From positions 60,696-124,695 of the forward strand of contig VXCM01002143.1 in NCBI GenBank assembly GCA_014773175.1: a stretch of DNA of 64,000 bases, in the 5' to 3' direction. Below are positions 30,053-43,496 of the stretch, piece after piece. Positions within the stretch are counted from its first letter, which is position 1; each line of letters starts with the position of its first letter. The notes below the pieces were generated by a model. The model was not told where the DNA came from and did no database searches. It saw nothing but the letters and a program-made list of their open reading frames with translations. Made by a program: the position numbers and the translations under genes. Source of the DNA: Lucifuga dentata. Lineage: Eukaryota > Chordata > Actinopteri > Ophidiiformes > Bythitidae.

Positions 30053-33000
30053 TCAGGACGCAGCCATAGAAGCTGAGCTGGTTTTGCAGTCTATCTTTTG
30101 GGGGTCAGAGGGGGTGAAGGTGACACCTAGCCCATTAAGAAAGGCCATACAGGAGTCTAAACAAGGGAAGCCCAGAGTGGACTGCACATACTGCACTGGC
30201 AAGTCGGGTCGAAACCTGCAGACAGAGAAAACAGGGACACTCTGGTCAGCATCTGGTTATGGAGACCTCAGATTTTCACACGCGTTGTTTTGGAACATGA
30301 CTCACGTTTTGAGTATGGCCCGAAGTGCAATCTTTCTTTCCCTCTCAACAAACTTATCAATGAGGTAAGAGGCCATGCGCGGTGCTTCTAGGTACAGCTT
30401 AAAGAAACGGTGATAGTTTCCTAAGGCCCAGGCTGCACGCAGTGCAAGAGCATGAGCCACACACACATCCGCCCGCAGCGCCGGAGTCAAGTACACCAAC
30501 TCAGTGGTCAGATCTGCATGGTGAGAAAAACAGCCACGGTCACACTGAGGATATTACAATCAAACATTAAAAGCAATTTTAAAAAGTTATATTTTATGTT
30601 ATTTTTATGGTTGAGTGTGATAAATGTCTTTACAAAAAACAAAAGAAAAAATAAAAGAGCATACCTCCAGAGTTTTTAGTGAAGATATAATATAGCAATC
30701 TATAAGCTGTAAACTCCCCGATATTCTCTGATGGATTGTCCTTATATAGAGCCTTTAGCTGCGTCTGGCATTGGTTGAACTCTTCATGGTCACCCTGAAA
30801 AATGTGGAAATTCAGTATTATTAAAAAAAAAAAAAACAACAACTTTTTAACATGGACAGCAACCAAAGCTTAGAGGAAAGCAGACTCACCTTTTCCAGAG
30901 CGATACGTGCATGACACTCATAAACTTCCACTGTGAACTCAGTGCGAACTCCTTGAACCTGAAACGTTGAGAGAAAGCAGGGGAATAAATCAATCAATTA
31001 ATCAAAACTGGTTGTTTTATAAAATGGCTAAAACATCAATCATAAATGAAATATGGCTAAATATCACCAACCGTGAGGTCCTGTCGTATGGACTTCATCT
31101 GTTCACAGGCATAGGCGTAATCCTGGTGTGTTTTCCAATGGGTTTTCACAGCCTGCATCGATTTTCTCAGCACCTTTGTGAAGAAAAAAAAAAAATCAGA
31201 TCTAGTAATTTTAAAATAGCCAAACCATCTGCTACTGNCCTTTGTGAAGAAAAAAAAAAAATCAGATCTAGTAATTTTAAAATAGCCAAACCATCTGCTA
31301 CTGTCTTCTAGACTGATTTTCATAAGAGTGTAGAGCTTGCATCTCTGTAAAAGCAAATTAACAGGCAACATTTTCTTAGGCCTTCACTTCAGAAACTAGA
31401 ATACATGAACAAAGCAAACACAGTAACACTCACATGTACAGGGCGCACTGTGGAGGGGTCAGGGGCGCAAGTCAGCCTCAGGTAAGCCTTGGTAATGTCC
31501 TGGCATGTTCCCACAATGGGGCAGTCTTCCCAGCTGAGGTTCTCTTGGTTACCGTCGGGTAAGTCCAGGGCCGTGATGGAGAGCACCAGCGGCTCTGAGC
31601 GAAGCTGTTTGTGGAAGCGAGCGGCTCTGCTCTGCTTTTTGGCTTCTCGGTTGGGGTCGTGGAAATCCATGCCGGCAGAGCCACTTTTTCTCTTCTTTCC
31701 AATGCTTGAACCAGAATCGTCCATGTTTCTGAGAGTACAGGTAAAGGGTTACTCATAAACACACCGATATAGGAGGGAAAATGTTCCTCTCAGTTTTTAA
31801 CACATGAAAAAATGGGTGACCACAACATAGAGGTTTCATTAGTCAATTCAAAGCGAATTTTTAAGAACATGTTAATTTACCTCCGCCCTCTGTTTGCTTT
31901 TCCTCCTCTTCCACGCCCCCTCTCTCCACCTCCACGTCCCCGATCCCTGTCATTACCACGACCACGGGCTCCTTTCTGATTTCGTCGAGACAGCTGCGGT
32001 CGGAGGTCAGTGGACATGCTGCTGTCTGACTGTGAGCCAGAATCACTGGTAGCAGAGGAAGAGACCATTTAGAAATACACTGTGTATCCACAGTTATTAA
32101 AGAAAACCTGGGAAACTGTACCTCACCTGCGCCTGTGCCTCTGGCTGCTACGCTCCCTGTGTCGGCTATGAGAAGGGGATGGTGAGCGAGAGGAAGAGCG
32201 GGAAGAACCTGAGGATGGACTCCTTTGAGAAAAGATATTCCTGTAGTGGCCCAATCTGTGTGCACCACCTCTGCCTCTTGAAGCATCCATAGTATTTCCA
32301 CCACGACTGACTGAGCAATCTGACATTCTCTGGGACGTCACAGACTGCCAACGAGACTGCTTCGCTTTCAGTCTAGAAGAAAATAAAGCACCAAATGATA
32401 ACAATGAATGCTTAGCTGATGTGTGACGATGCCAACCAGCTTGTCCACTGTAAACTAAAGTAAAATTAATTTATGTGTTCAACTAAAACTACAGTAAAAT
32501 AAACTTTGTTTAACCAGATTGAACCACAAAACATGTGCAATTGAAGAAAAAAAAAGTGAAGAAGCTTACACATCACTTACATTACATACCACACAAACAC
32601 TAATCTACTTCTGAACTCACTCTGGCAATGGCTCATGGGTCCAGTCAATAGTGTAAGCAGAGCCATCCTTTAGTCTGTCCTGCAGAACTTCCTTCAGCAC
32701 CTTTTCTGTACGATCTTTGTCTTCTTCTGTCTCACAGGCTGTGAAGCAGCGCTGCACGTACTCCTTCATGGCTTGGGGCCAGTCCTGAGGACTGAAGAGA
32801 AAGCATCAAAGGTCAGGACATCATTCGCAGAGGGAAACAAAGACAACCAATGAAGACAGCCCAGTTCTCACCGTGTCTGAGCAGCTCCAGGTGCAGCGCT
32901 GGCAGCAGCAGAGGAGGAAGGAGTTGCAGCATTCAGTCCTGAGGGCTGCTGCTCCCCAGGAGGGAAGACCTGAGTAGAAACTGGGGAGCACTGAACCTGA

Positions 33001-36000
33001 TAGGGCCTCTTGGGAATATTGAACTTCACAGCAGCTGTTCCAGGTGACTCTGTGGACGCAAACAATGTTCAAAAAAAATGCACAGAATGAACAATAAAAA
33101 CAGACTGATACTTTTTTCTGATGTATCACATTAAGATCCAACTTAAGCTGCCCTGTGTATTGCTTCTCCTATTCCTCCCTCCTTCAAAACTCTAAACGTA
33201 CAGTACATTGCTCCTCTAAATAGTGCAGTAATTTACAGTGTTGATATAATGCACTTCCAAACTGTCTGCAGCAAGCTTATTGCTTCAAAAAACTACAATG
33301 ACAAAGTAATAGAAACAACACACTTGCAAGTAACACCAGATTTAAAACACCAGTGTACAGTAATTCACTTCAGAAAACATCAGACATGATAGCGATATAA
33401 CAAAATTTCCATCTCACGTTTCATGCGGTGCCAGAGTTGCTGTCCTTGTTTCTGATTTTTGTTTCTGGTGGCATCTCCTCTGCCCAATCCTGGTACATAC
33501 TGGCCTGGCTGCTGTTGCTGCTGGGAGTTATTCTGAGAAGGTTGATACGTGTTCTGGCCCGGGTATCCCTGTCCATAGTTAGGTCTTCCCTGGGTATGAT
33601 TGTAAACTTGCATTTGGTTGGGGTCACCTGGATGGTATGGCATGGAATTGTTGGCGTTGTAAGCACTTTGTGATGGAGGAGGGGGGTACTGTGAATTGGG
33701 TGGGGGAGGAATAGGTGGAGGTGGTGGAGGAGGGGGTTTCTCTGAGGTGGTTGGGCTTTGGGGTGGCTGGGGAGTAGCAGGGGGAGGAGGCTGGGGCTGA
33801 GAGGGGTAGGTGGGGGATTGGTCTTCCATTCCAGGCACCGGAGGAGGCTATGAGAAGAAAACATAAGTAAAAATAAATACTATTCATCAGTCTAGGAAAC
33901 AATTAACAGATGTGAAGCAGAAGCTAGATAAATGTCTGGAGAGGGCAAAAATTAGACAAAACAATTTTAAATGTGTCATACTATTACTAAACCCTTATAA
34001 TACAGCTAAAGAGATTTAAATAGGTCAATTATCATATTCAGTGGTTCAACAATTACTTTGTCAGGTACTGATACTTATGGCTTTTCCAAAACCCAAAAGG
34101 TTACTGAGAATGTCTGCAATTTCACTGTTCTGTAACGGGCTTACGAGTACATACAGAATGGTAGAATTATTTTTATTGCAATAATTAGTGTGTACCTGTC
34201 CATTCCGTGTTGGAGGTCCCGGGTAAGGCCCTGGAGGTACACCATACTGACTTGGTGGATAAGCAGCTCCGTACTGGAAATTCCAAGAAAGCCAGACAAA
34301 TATTGACAATTTTGTCACATTCAGTTCACTATTAGTACTCAGTTCAAGTATAGAGCCTTTTCCATCCTGGTCCCTCACCAACAGACGGTATTGGTGAAAC
34401 AATACGTCAAATCTTGAAAACATGCCACTGTGTGTGTTTAGTTTCTAAGTCACTTAATTATTTCCTGTACACATTCAGTCATTTGTTGAGCAGCTGAGAG
34501 CACAGGATGCAATACATGCTCTATATTTGTGTTAAATGTTGGAAGGCTAACACATTGAAAAACAAAAAACAAATAAAATATTTTGTGTACTTACTGGGCC
34601 CATGGGATAGTAGTAGTTATATGGATATGGGTAACCAGGATACTGCTGCTGATTTTGTTGGTACCACTGATAGTACTGTTGCTGCTGCTGAATGGCAGCA
34701 GCATCAGTCACTGTTGGCTGAAACTGACCAGCCTGAAATGACAAAATTGAAGAAACAGCATTGGGTGTTATGATCAGTCATGGAGCAGAAATTATCTGTA
34801 AGTAATGACAAGAACATGTAAAAAATAAATATGTGAATGATATCCACATTTAGTTACACTGTCCTATAGACATTTTTGCCACTTTTTATAATAAAGGAAT
34901 AATATATTTGTGATAATCAACCTTTGCAATGATATTCCACTGATGGCGAACTGTTTGATTACATGGACAATGTGCTAATGTAAAAGAATTTCCAATTATA
35001 CTGATGCATAATGTGGTTTGTTGTGGTCACAAAACACTTCTGCTTTTATATTACATTAACAATGTAATATAAAACAATGTAATCTTAACAATGTGGTCAC
35101 ATACTGTACATCTGACCACCACTGAATAAGATTTAGTTATCATACAGTCCATTTGTTTGGGATATCTTATTTTTCTGCCTGTATTTTTAACTGTCTGGTT
35201 GTGATCATATCACCAGAGACAAATTAATACAAGGAACTACACAGGGATGGACACACACACACACACACAGATACACACATAGTGGTATAATAGCATACCT
35301 CTGTTGTGGTCCGGTTGGCTTGTGTAGTCTTAGCAGAGCTCTGGCTTTTACTAATAGAAGCTAGGGCTTGTCTTGCTTTCTCCCATTCGGGGTTTTCGTG
35401 GACTTGGCCTTCTGGAGCAGCACCGTAAGACCTGCCATCAACACAAGATCAAGAATTGAAGCTGTGTGTACAATGACTGTAGTTCAGGTAATTCAAATCA
35501 ATCAAGCTCGAAAACAAAAACTTTCAAAATTAAAGGGGTCTTGGGTCTGGGTCACAGAAATATCACCTTTTAATTTGACATCGACTACACAGTCTGACAT
35601 AGAATAAGTGGGACTTTTTCATGACTGTAGGTTATCATCACACAGTGGACATTCGTTGAATTTAATCTTGTATGTCGCAACATTATAAGCGGTAAGGGCA
35701 ACAAATATGTCCAATGTTTATTTAAATGTTTTTGATGCGTTTACCCTCGACACGCCCGACATTGTGACTTGCCATTGCAAGAAGGTATACGTCACAAAAT
35801 ATTAACGTGGCTCATTCCATTTGGGAATGTCAGCGCTATGGTCTTTCTTGGTTTTGTGAATGCTGGCTCACTGGCAAGTTATAGTTCGTGTAGTAAAAAT
35901 GTGACTAAGCTTAGCTGTCCGAGCTAAAGTTAGCTTGAAAGGGTAAAGTCAGCTCGGTATTCCACTTTGACTGCATACATAGCGTGCACTAATGTTAAGC

Positions 36001-36306
36001 GTTTAACTATCATAAACATTACGCCAAACTCCATAGGCAATGAAGTATAACTAGACAAGTATTTGGAATACAGTTAATTTACGAATTAGCTAACCTTAAC
36101 AGCGGTCTCTACCACCGTACCTGTTAACTAACGCTAATCAACAATGTGATCTAAATACGGTTAAGAGTTAACACAGACTAAACCGTTGGCTAAGAGCCAG
36201 TACAGATTTTATAACAATGATCAACCTTATCTATACCTCTGTTATTGCTAGAAAACACGACCTACCAGTTAGCTGTAGGGGTGGTTTGTGCCGTGTTGGC
36301 CGCCAT
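30053..36306 (-). CDS. leng8: LENG8, SAC3/GANP-domain nuclear protein
   Basis: Nuclear protein of the SAC3/GANP/THP3 family linked to mRNA processing and export (family knowledge). Exons (complement): join(30053..30215,30306..30513,30665..30794,30890..30958,31072..31173,31434..31728,31881..32045,32127..32372,32621..32791,32872..33049,33418..33847,34196..34273,34595..34732,35299..35431,36266..36306), total 848 aa. The N-terminal half is low complexity: Q/Y-rich around [12 protein letters not shown], then a proline-rich block, then [10 protein letters not shown] middle SR/RG-rich region (exons 8-9) has Arg-Ser pairs and RGRGG repeats. The SAC3-type helical domain lies in exons 10-15, with [44 protein letters not shown] and [20 protein letters not shown]. 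Intron 11 uses the weaker donor GTTGGT. A 65-bp assembly duplication sits at the exon 11 acceptor (31173-31303). Confidence 0.96.
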
Positions 36307-36310
36307 TTCG
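36299..36310 (-). promoter_or_regulatory. leng8: YY1-like motif overlapping the leng8 start codon
   Basis: Minus strand AAATGGCGGCC spans the ATG. YY1 sites (AAnATGGCGGC) commonly overlap the start codon of TATA-less housekeeping genes. CpG-containing sequence with repeated GCTAGC/GTTAGC hexamers surrounds it. Functional binding is inferred. Confidence 0.4.
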
Positions 36311-39255
36311 CCGCAAAATAAACGTTAGCTTGCTAGGCTAACGCTAGGGTGTACGTTCGCTGGCTGGCTAGCGACAAACTAGCTAGCTGCGTTTAGTTAG
36401 CTCTGTGCTGCGAAAGCAAAAAGGTAAACAAGATGAGGTCGACAGCTAAATGTTTGACAATAAGACCAGATCACAGATTGAGAACAAAGCTACCTATCCA
36501 ACAGGTCCCACTTTAATATACCTAGATTAAGAAAAACTACTCTACGACATAAAAAATGAGGTTAACATTGTCATATTTTGCTATTCTTCTTCATGGACGA
36601 TCAGCTTAGTCTGTCTGAACTGTGGTGACACAAAATGGCAGGCGCGTAAAACTGGCCAAGGCAATGACGCTCTCGTACACTGAGAATTCTTTGCCCTCTG
36701 GTTGGTCTGTCAGGGAGATCAGCCCTCATTTTTGTGCACCACCCTCAACAATAACCACCACAGAATTGCTTGAATTTTATTATGAGTCAAGAAGCTACAC
36801 AGGCTGTAGTTGAATGGTTAGGTTTTTATGATGGCTGGGTTTGCCAATCTCTCGATGAAGTAGGCAGAATAGAACCCAACCGGAGAGGGAATACTACTGA
36901 GAGACTGAAACCAGGACTAAAATATCTCAAACAAAACCATTTTAGGGACGGAAACGGAAGGAAAACTTTCTTACCTTGTTGGATACTGGCGTTGTGTTGT
37001 TACAACGTCACCATTACACACACACACACACAAAACATCCTTTTTTAAACAGAAACTGTAATTTTTTATAGCGATGGCCTCAATTTAAGAAGCTGAGTTG
37101 TTAGCTACAGTAGCACTATCAGTTCATCCCTATAACACATCACAGACTTTTACTTGATTTTTTCGTTTTCATCAGACATAACAGATTGGATATATTTTAT
37201 TGTTCTTCCTCTCAGCCTTTCTGTGAAGCACACACAGCTGGGGTTTGGGTGTCTGTGCCATTTCCTGTCAGACCTGAGGCCCAGAGTCATTAATGTCTTT
37301 TGAAACAAATAATGGCTGCACAAGATGAACAGATTTATATGTGCACTGTAGGGCAATGAACTGCTGTGGCTGTTTATTTAAAGACAGACTGTTCTCATAG
37401 ACTGTTTTCTAAAGGTAAAATGAAGAGGTCAGCACGTTTTTTAACAACTTTATTAATTAAGTGAGGCAGACGCCAGTGGCATTTTATATATTGGCTTAAA
37501 CAACACAGCTGAGCAACATGACCAAAATACATAAAAATAAGTGCAGAAAATTAAATGGAAGCATAACCTAAACAAGCTAGACTGGAGATTAATTAAAATG
37601 CTTCTTTTTTTTTTTTCATTTTTCCTACTGATATTCCTTAAAGATATTTAGAATTTCAACCAGATCATTTTAAATGCTTCAAATACTCAAGGCAATTTGT
37701 GAAATATAAATTTGTTTTTTGACTTTGTTTTCTGCCATTAAGGATATACTGTAGTCAAAGATGTGACATAATCATGTACCCTGCTAATATGCAATTCACC
37801 GGTACGGTCAGGTTGATATTGTTTCCTCAAAAGAGAGCTTTTTAAAAAGAGATTTATTCTGTTGTGCATTTGTACTCTCTGTGAGGGCATCACTTATCTC
37901 TGCTTACAACTTTCTTTGTTATTCTTATTTTCTGGGGAGTGAGACTATAAATTTATTACCTCTTAATGCTATTATAGTATACAGTAATTGTTATATTGCT
38001 TGGAGGAGTCATTGTCTTATTCTTCAGTTTATATAAAGAGCAATAAAATCATACTTTTGTGGGCACTATCTTATTTCAGGATATGTAGCTGGCACACACA
38101 TAATCATTTATGGTAAATTTCTCAGTGTATAATACCATGTGGCTGCTGAGTGTATCTCATTTGTTCCCATTGTAGTCTTGTTGGCTACATCATCACACAA
38201 ATATGTCAAGCATGTCTGACAAAATGCCACAAACAATGAGTCAGTCGCAGGCTCATTGTGTGAATACCTGGGGTTGGGTGTCAGTTGTCCTGTTCCTCTA
38301 ACTTATGGAAGGAAGTTGGATGACATCGTCCCCTGAAAACAGCTCTGTTCTCCTGCTAGAAACCCTGATTCTGGTTTTGATCTTTCAAGCGGAATTCTGA
38401 CTTACTAGCTGTCTGAGTTAATGAATGAGTGTTTAATATATGAGTTAATAATTCTCCAGGGTGATATCCAAAAAAAAAAAACAAAAAAAAAAACATAGTT
38501 GTCAACTGTGGTGCAACAAATGAGAGTTGACTGCACTGACTGCATTCCTTTATAGACAGACAACCTAACTGTAGTGAAATTCGTCAGGCCCTTCATAGTA
38601 AAGTCAGTGTGATGCACAGAGTTTTCTGGTTTCCTGCCATAACATTATGCTTCACCACAACCTGAAAAGAAAAAGAAAAAATGTTGAGGATTTAACATAA
38701 AGGATGTGAATTCAGCCCAACGAGGCTTTAATTTTTTCAATTGAAACATAAAATTTGAGACAGAGAATATCTTTAAATTATTTAAAGATAAAAATCATGA
38801 AAGTTACAAATTGATAAATGTTTGAAATGAATATAGCAGTATTTCTGAAACTTCTTTTTAACCTCTTAGCAAACTAAAACATCTATCACCTCAAATCCCA
38901 CCCAAAACAAAACAAACAAACAAACAAACAAAACCTCATGCAAGTGTGTGTTCTGAACTGAAATTGAGAATTTTACTATATGAGCTGAGAAACATTATTG
39001 ACAACCATCTAATATGCACACGGGATGAACTTTTCCAACAAATTCTTAATTAAAAGAGAATGATAATGAATCAAAAAAATCTTAATGAAACCCATTTTCC
39101 ACAATAAACAAACTATCAATAAATTTTAGTTTTGTTTTTCTGCAAAAAAATTTCCAGAATCATCTGGTGTACCACAAGGGGCGTTTCAAGTACCACAAAT
39201 GGTATACATACCACAGTTTGTGAACCACTGTGATATAGCAGTCTAATATATATAT

Positions 39256-39287
<32 letters not shown>

Positions 39288-39481
39288 TGAGAGAGAGAGA
39301 GAGNTTTTTTTTTTTTTTTTATTCTTTTGGGTTTAACATTTGTTGTTTCTAACATCCATTTATGTATTTGGTCAGTGCCCAACTCTGCATCCTCAGCTGG
39401 TGAAGCAGGTGAAGTTTGTATATTGGAGATTTTACTATTTTTAATGTCAAACAATAATCAAAACATATTAAAATAATAATA

Positions 39482-39517
<36 letters not shown>

Positions 39518-39800
39518 TGACAGATTTAATGCACAGACCGGATTATTAAATTTAAAAAAAAGATGAACCCAAAAAGAAGAAGAAGAACATGATCCTGCTT
39601 GGTAAAAACTAATGCTTGAAAGGTCAGAATCTGGACTTTGCTCAGAAGTTGACGAGTCATTTTAATAACGAGTAATTCATAAAATATGAGTTTTTACGCA
39701 AAACAGTAACTTCAGAGAGTTAATGGACTCTGATAATCCAAAATCCATGTCTATAAGATATTTTCTGTATTTAAACTCAAATCTGTAGTTTGTTTACTGA
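36307..39800. other. Intergenic region between leng8 and cdc42ep5
   Basis: These genes are divergently transcribed. No coding exon was found. The leng8 promoter side (36310-36420) is rich in GCTAGC/GTTAGC words. Farther right are (GA)n at 39246-39303 with an N at 39304, (TAA)n at about 39474-39515, and the hAT-like fragment listed separately. Confidence 0.5.
39160..39234 (-). mobile_element. hAT-type transposon terminal fragment
   Basis: Minus strand begins CACAGTGGTTCACAAACTGT and continues with several GTGGTA words. That is the common CAGTGGTTC-type end of vertebrate hAT elements (family knowledge). No partner terminus or transposase was found, so it is a relic. Confidence 0.45.
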
Positions 39801-39819
39801 GAGGCTAGCTACTTGTGTT

Positions 39820-40069
39820 TAACGCTGCGGTTTCCCTCTGTAACTTTGATCCAACGCTCCCTAGTAAAGCGTCGCGTCACTTCCTCGCCGCGTGCCCTTC
39901 CCTTTGGAAAAAAAAAAAAAAGAAAAAAAAAAAGAATATTCACACGGACAAACGACGGCGAGAAAAGGAGCGGGGGAAAAGTCGAGAGGCAAAAGAAAAC
40001 AGAAATCCAGATGAAAAAAGTTGGATACTGAGGAGGAAGACAGTCACGCACCAAAATTGACTTTTTAAA
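39820..40069 (+). other. cdc42ep5: Putative 5' untranslated exon of cdc42ep5
   Basis: A GC-richer stretch (CGCTGCGG, AGCGTCGCGTCAC, CGACGGCGAG) ends in a consensus donor, TTTAAA|GTAAGT, at 40070. The next acceptor in the plus direction leads directly to the coding exon at 40932. The start boundary is approximate. Confidence 0.45.
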
Positions 40070-40931
40070 GTAAGTTTTCCGCACTTTCGGGCTTTTGTAC
40101 GGCTCATCATGTTTATTGATCCGCAGCTTCAGACATTGATCCACCCTTTGACCTCACTGCTCAGTTAGCCCTTCTTCTTATAAGTTATAGATTATGTAAT
40201 TACTCAATATAATATTTACTTAAATACTTGCGGAATGTCTTGAGGGTTGGGGATAGGCCTGTATAGTGACACCCTTTCCCAGACGTAACACACACTCACT
40301 CACATACACACATTAACACACTTAAAGTATGTTTCTAACACATTTATAAACTGAGCTGTATGTATAACGACCGTTAATGACTTTTTTCAAATGATTTAGG
40401 CTGTGACTCAGTGTTAAAAGATTAACAGAGTTAACAAAGCTGCCATCTACAGCAATGATTATTTAATAAATGTTGCAATGAAAACTGCAGCTATGGGCCT
40501 CAGCAGGAACAATCTGCTCCTGCTGATAGAAAAATTTCTTGCCCACCATGACAGCTGAGCACAGGGGCTTTGGTGTGATAGAATAAGTTCTAGGAAGAGA
40601 AAGTTAGGGTCTTGTTTTCCTTTTCTTACAGCCTCAGGGAAGAGAAAAGTATGTGCTAGCGTTGCATGAGTGTTTCAAGTACAAGTCCCAGCATGGTCTT
40701 CACAGCAGCACCAGCGTCAGATAGCTTGCTGCTTTCCCACAATATTGCACAACATCGACGTGTCTTATCAGGCAATTAATAGGAACTTATCTTTCCTAGC
40801 TTTCTGTACATTTTTGCTTCGGTTATCTCCCTGACTTTCAGTATTAGCCCTCTTCTTCATCTGTGCTAGATTAAATAAATGATCATTCATCTTCTCCTTA
40901 TCTTGCTCTCTGCGCTCCTCTGTTGCCAGTC

Positions 40932-41914
40932 ATGCCACTCCACAAGTCGTCCCGGGCCCCTCGCCTGGACCCCACAATGATCTCAGCCCCACTGGGTGAC
41001 TTCCGCCACACCATGCACATTGGGAGGGGAGGCGACGCTTTTGGTGACACCTCCTTCCTGTCCACTCTTGGCCCGAGCTCAGCCAGCTCTGATGACACTC
41101 CAGGGGTCGTGCTTGATGCTGACCCTCAGGTGCAAACCGACCACTCAGATCTCAGTACAGATGGTTTGGGAAGCCCACCGAACGATGAGCTTCAGCACTC
41201 TGAGTCGGTGTCTTCATTCGATCTGGACCTGGATCTGGGCCCGTCCATGCTGGGGGATGTTCTAGGAGTGATGGATGGACTGGGACTTGAGGAGGAGGAG
41301 GAGGTGTTCAGTCCCGACAGCACTGCAGCCACAGTGGAAACAAAGCAGGGAAAAGGAGCCGCTGAGGAGAAGTCTGTGCATGTACAGAATGAGCTGAATG
41401 GGAAGAACTCGGTTGGTATGGATGGAAACCAGATGGAAGATGGCAGGACACCAGATGGGAATGGTATTAAGCCAAAGGGGTTACGACCAAAAGTCAGATT
41501 CAGTGATAAACGAGAGGAAATCATTCGCCAGGCATCGGAGGAGGAAGAGGGTCAAGGGTTTGATTTCCAGGATGAGGATGAGCTGGCGTGTCACAGTCCA
41601 ACAACGGGAGAGGGTGAGAGTGGCAGTAACCCGGTCGGTGGAGGAGGAGGAGCCGAATTCACCAACCACAGACTAGACACGCCGCCTAGTNTAACCCGGT
41701 CGGTGGAGGAGGAGGAGCCGAATTCACCAACCACAGACTAGACACGCCGCCTAGTCCCGCCTCGTCACACAGCTCAGAGCATGAAGAAGTCACTCCACTG
41801 GACCGGAGGAGGGTCGACAACTGTCACTCAGGGACTGATTCAGAGGAGGAAGTGGAAGATTGTGGAAGGGGATACACATTTGAAGATGAGTTTGATGATG
41901 AAATTGGTCTATAG
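40932..41914 (+). CDS. cdc42ep5: Cdc42 effector protein (Borg family), probably CDC42EP5
   Basis: Binds GTP-loaded Cdc42/TC10 and organises septins and actin (family knowledge). Single coding exon after an acceptor (GTTGCCAG|TC-ATG). The CRIB motif is intact: I17-S-A-P20-LGD-F24-R-H26-TM-H29-I-G31, followed by GGDAFGDTSFL. The Borg homology segment LGPSMLGDVLGVMDGL lies at about residues 102-117. The C-terminal half is acidic and Glu-rich. The assembled frame stops early at 41741 because a 64-bp segment is repeated on both sides of an N (41627-41690 and 41692-41755). Counting that segment once, the frame stays open to TAG at 41914, about 305 aa. Synteny with leng8 favours cdc42ep5 over other Borgs, although mammalian CDC42EP5 is much shorter. 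It converges on grwd1. Confidence 0.78.
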
Positions 41915-42858
41915 GGGATAGGTATGGTTTTTTCCCCCTTAAAAACACATCTTTGCTGTCAAGTATATCACATATACTGTATTTTCCTTAATTTGTCATT
42001 CATGTACATTCAAAGGGAGGCGTAAATAGAATATTTCTGCACCCAAACTGGACGTTTCAAGACTTAAGTGAAAGCCATACAGTTTGTTGACGAAATTCCT
42101 CAACTGGAAAAGACATCTTTGTTTTATTGTAAAAGGGTAAAAGAAATCCAAAGACTTTGTCATATTGATCAGAAAGATTGTGTTTTTTAGGTTATTATAA
42201 AGAAAGGTTTGTAGCACTTTGAGTAATTTCATTCACCTGGAAGCTTTGCTGTCAAACTGATGCTCAGTGGAAAGTTGAATTCAGACTAAATGAATGATGC
42301 TTGTATCGGTATTTTTGTTGCTGTTATGTTACTGTGGAGTGTCGTCATAAAACCACGCAACAGGTGTTGTGTTTATTGAGCTTTTAGTGCCTTAAAGGGA
42401 GCTGTAGGCTTACATTATTTTACCCTGTGCTGTATCAATGTCTTAATAGTTATTGCTCATATTGCATGTTTATTACAATCTCCATGCATTTCTTGATGTT
42501 TAATAACTAGCTCTACAAACAAACCAGAGATATTGTTAGCAGATAAAGGTATCCTATGTGTTATAAATGACTGTGAACTTGTCACATTCTAAATGTAGAG
42601 TGTGTGTTTCTCTGGTTCAGAGCAAATCAAATCAATTCCATTAATGTGTTTTTCATAATGCGGTTATTTACCGTGTTTCCATAGTGACAAACCTCACTAT
42701 TTTCATCATGTTTGCGCTTTGGATTTGGACCAATATATTGCTGAGACAATCTTACATTTTAAAGGTCACTGTGAAATTGTAGATCAGTAACAACAATGTA
42801 TTTTTATATGTGCTTTTACATTGCAATGCCTCTATTTGAAAAATAATTTTATTTGACA

Positions 42859-42864
42859 AATAAA
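42859..42864 (+). terminator. cdc42ep5: cdc42ep5 polyadenylation signal
   Basis: AATAAA about 945 bases past the stop. Another AATAAA occurs near 43124. The convergent grwd1 signal (TTTATT at 43193-43198) is close, so the two 3' ends nearly meet. Nothing else was seen between 41915 and 43496. Confidence 0.5.
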
Positions 42865-43496
42865 TGCTGTAAAGGGAAGAGGTTATTATAGTGATTATCT
42901 GTTGAAAATGGAGGTATATACATGTTTGTTACCTTGTAGTTTCACAGCATAAACAGTAAAACAATGTGATTGGGAATTAATGTGTGGGAATTAAACATGA
43001 TCTCTGCAGACTCCTGGGCAAAACTGATGCATAAAGACTGAATCTGAAGATCTAAAGGCTTTTTATATATGTGATCTCCTGAAAAAGAAATTATGCTCTT
43101 CTACTCCTTTATAAATAAAAACAACAAATTCATGAATATAGTACATTGTCTTTTTAAAAAGCATAAACTCAAGAAAACTACTGTTTTAACATTTTATTTT
43201 AGCCATGCAATTAGGAATGCTGAAAAGAGTTCACACATCTGTAAACCATATGGATTTAAAGATCAGTAGGAAAGACTAAAAGCATATGGCACCTACATTG
43301 ACTATTTATGTCAAAAGAAAAACTATCACCTACAATGCTGAGTTGAAGTATTATGTACATTAATACAAGCTCCATAAGAAGTAAACGTATTTTACTGCTG
43401 AATACACATACACATTTAATGTGTACTTACTTACGTAAATTGGAAAAAAATCAGTTTCTCTGCCAGAACACACAAACACACACATACCGACACACG

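Noticed and set aside
33380..33864. Alternative-frame Pro/His-rich ORFs
   Set aside because: Shadow frames of the proline-rich leng8 exon 5.
40923..41741. 272-aa ORF starting upstream of 40932 and ending at 41741
   Set aside because: The upstream start is a TTG that overlaps the acceptor, and the stop arises from the duplicated 64-bp segment. The real start is 40932 and the stop 41914.
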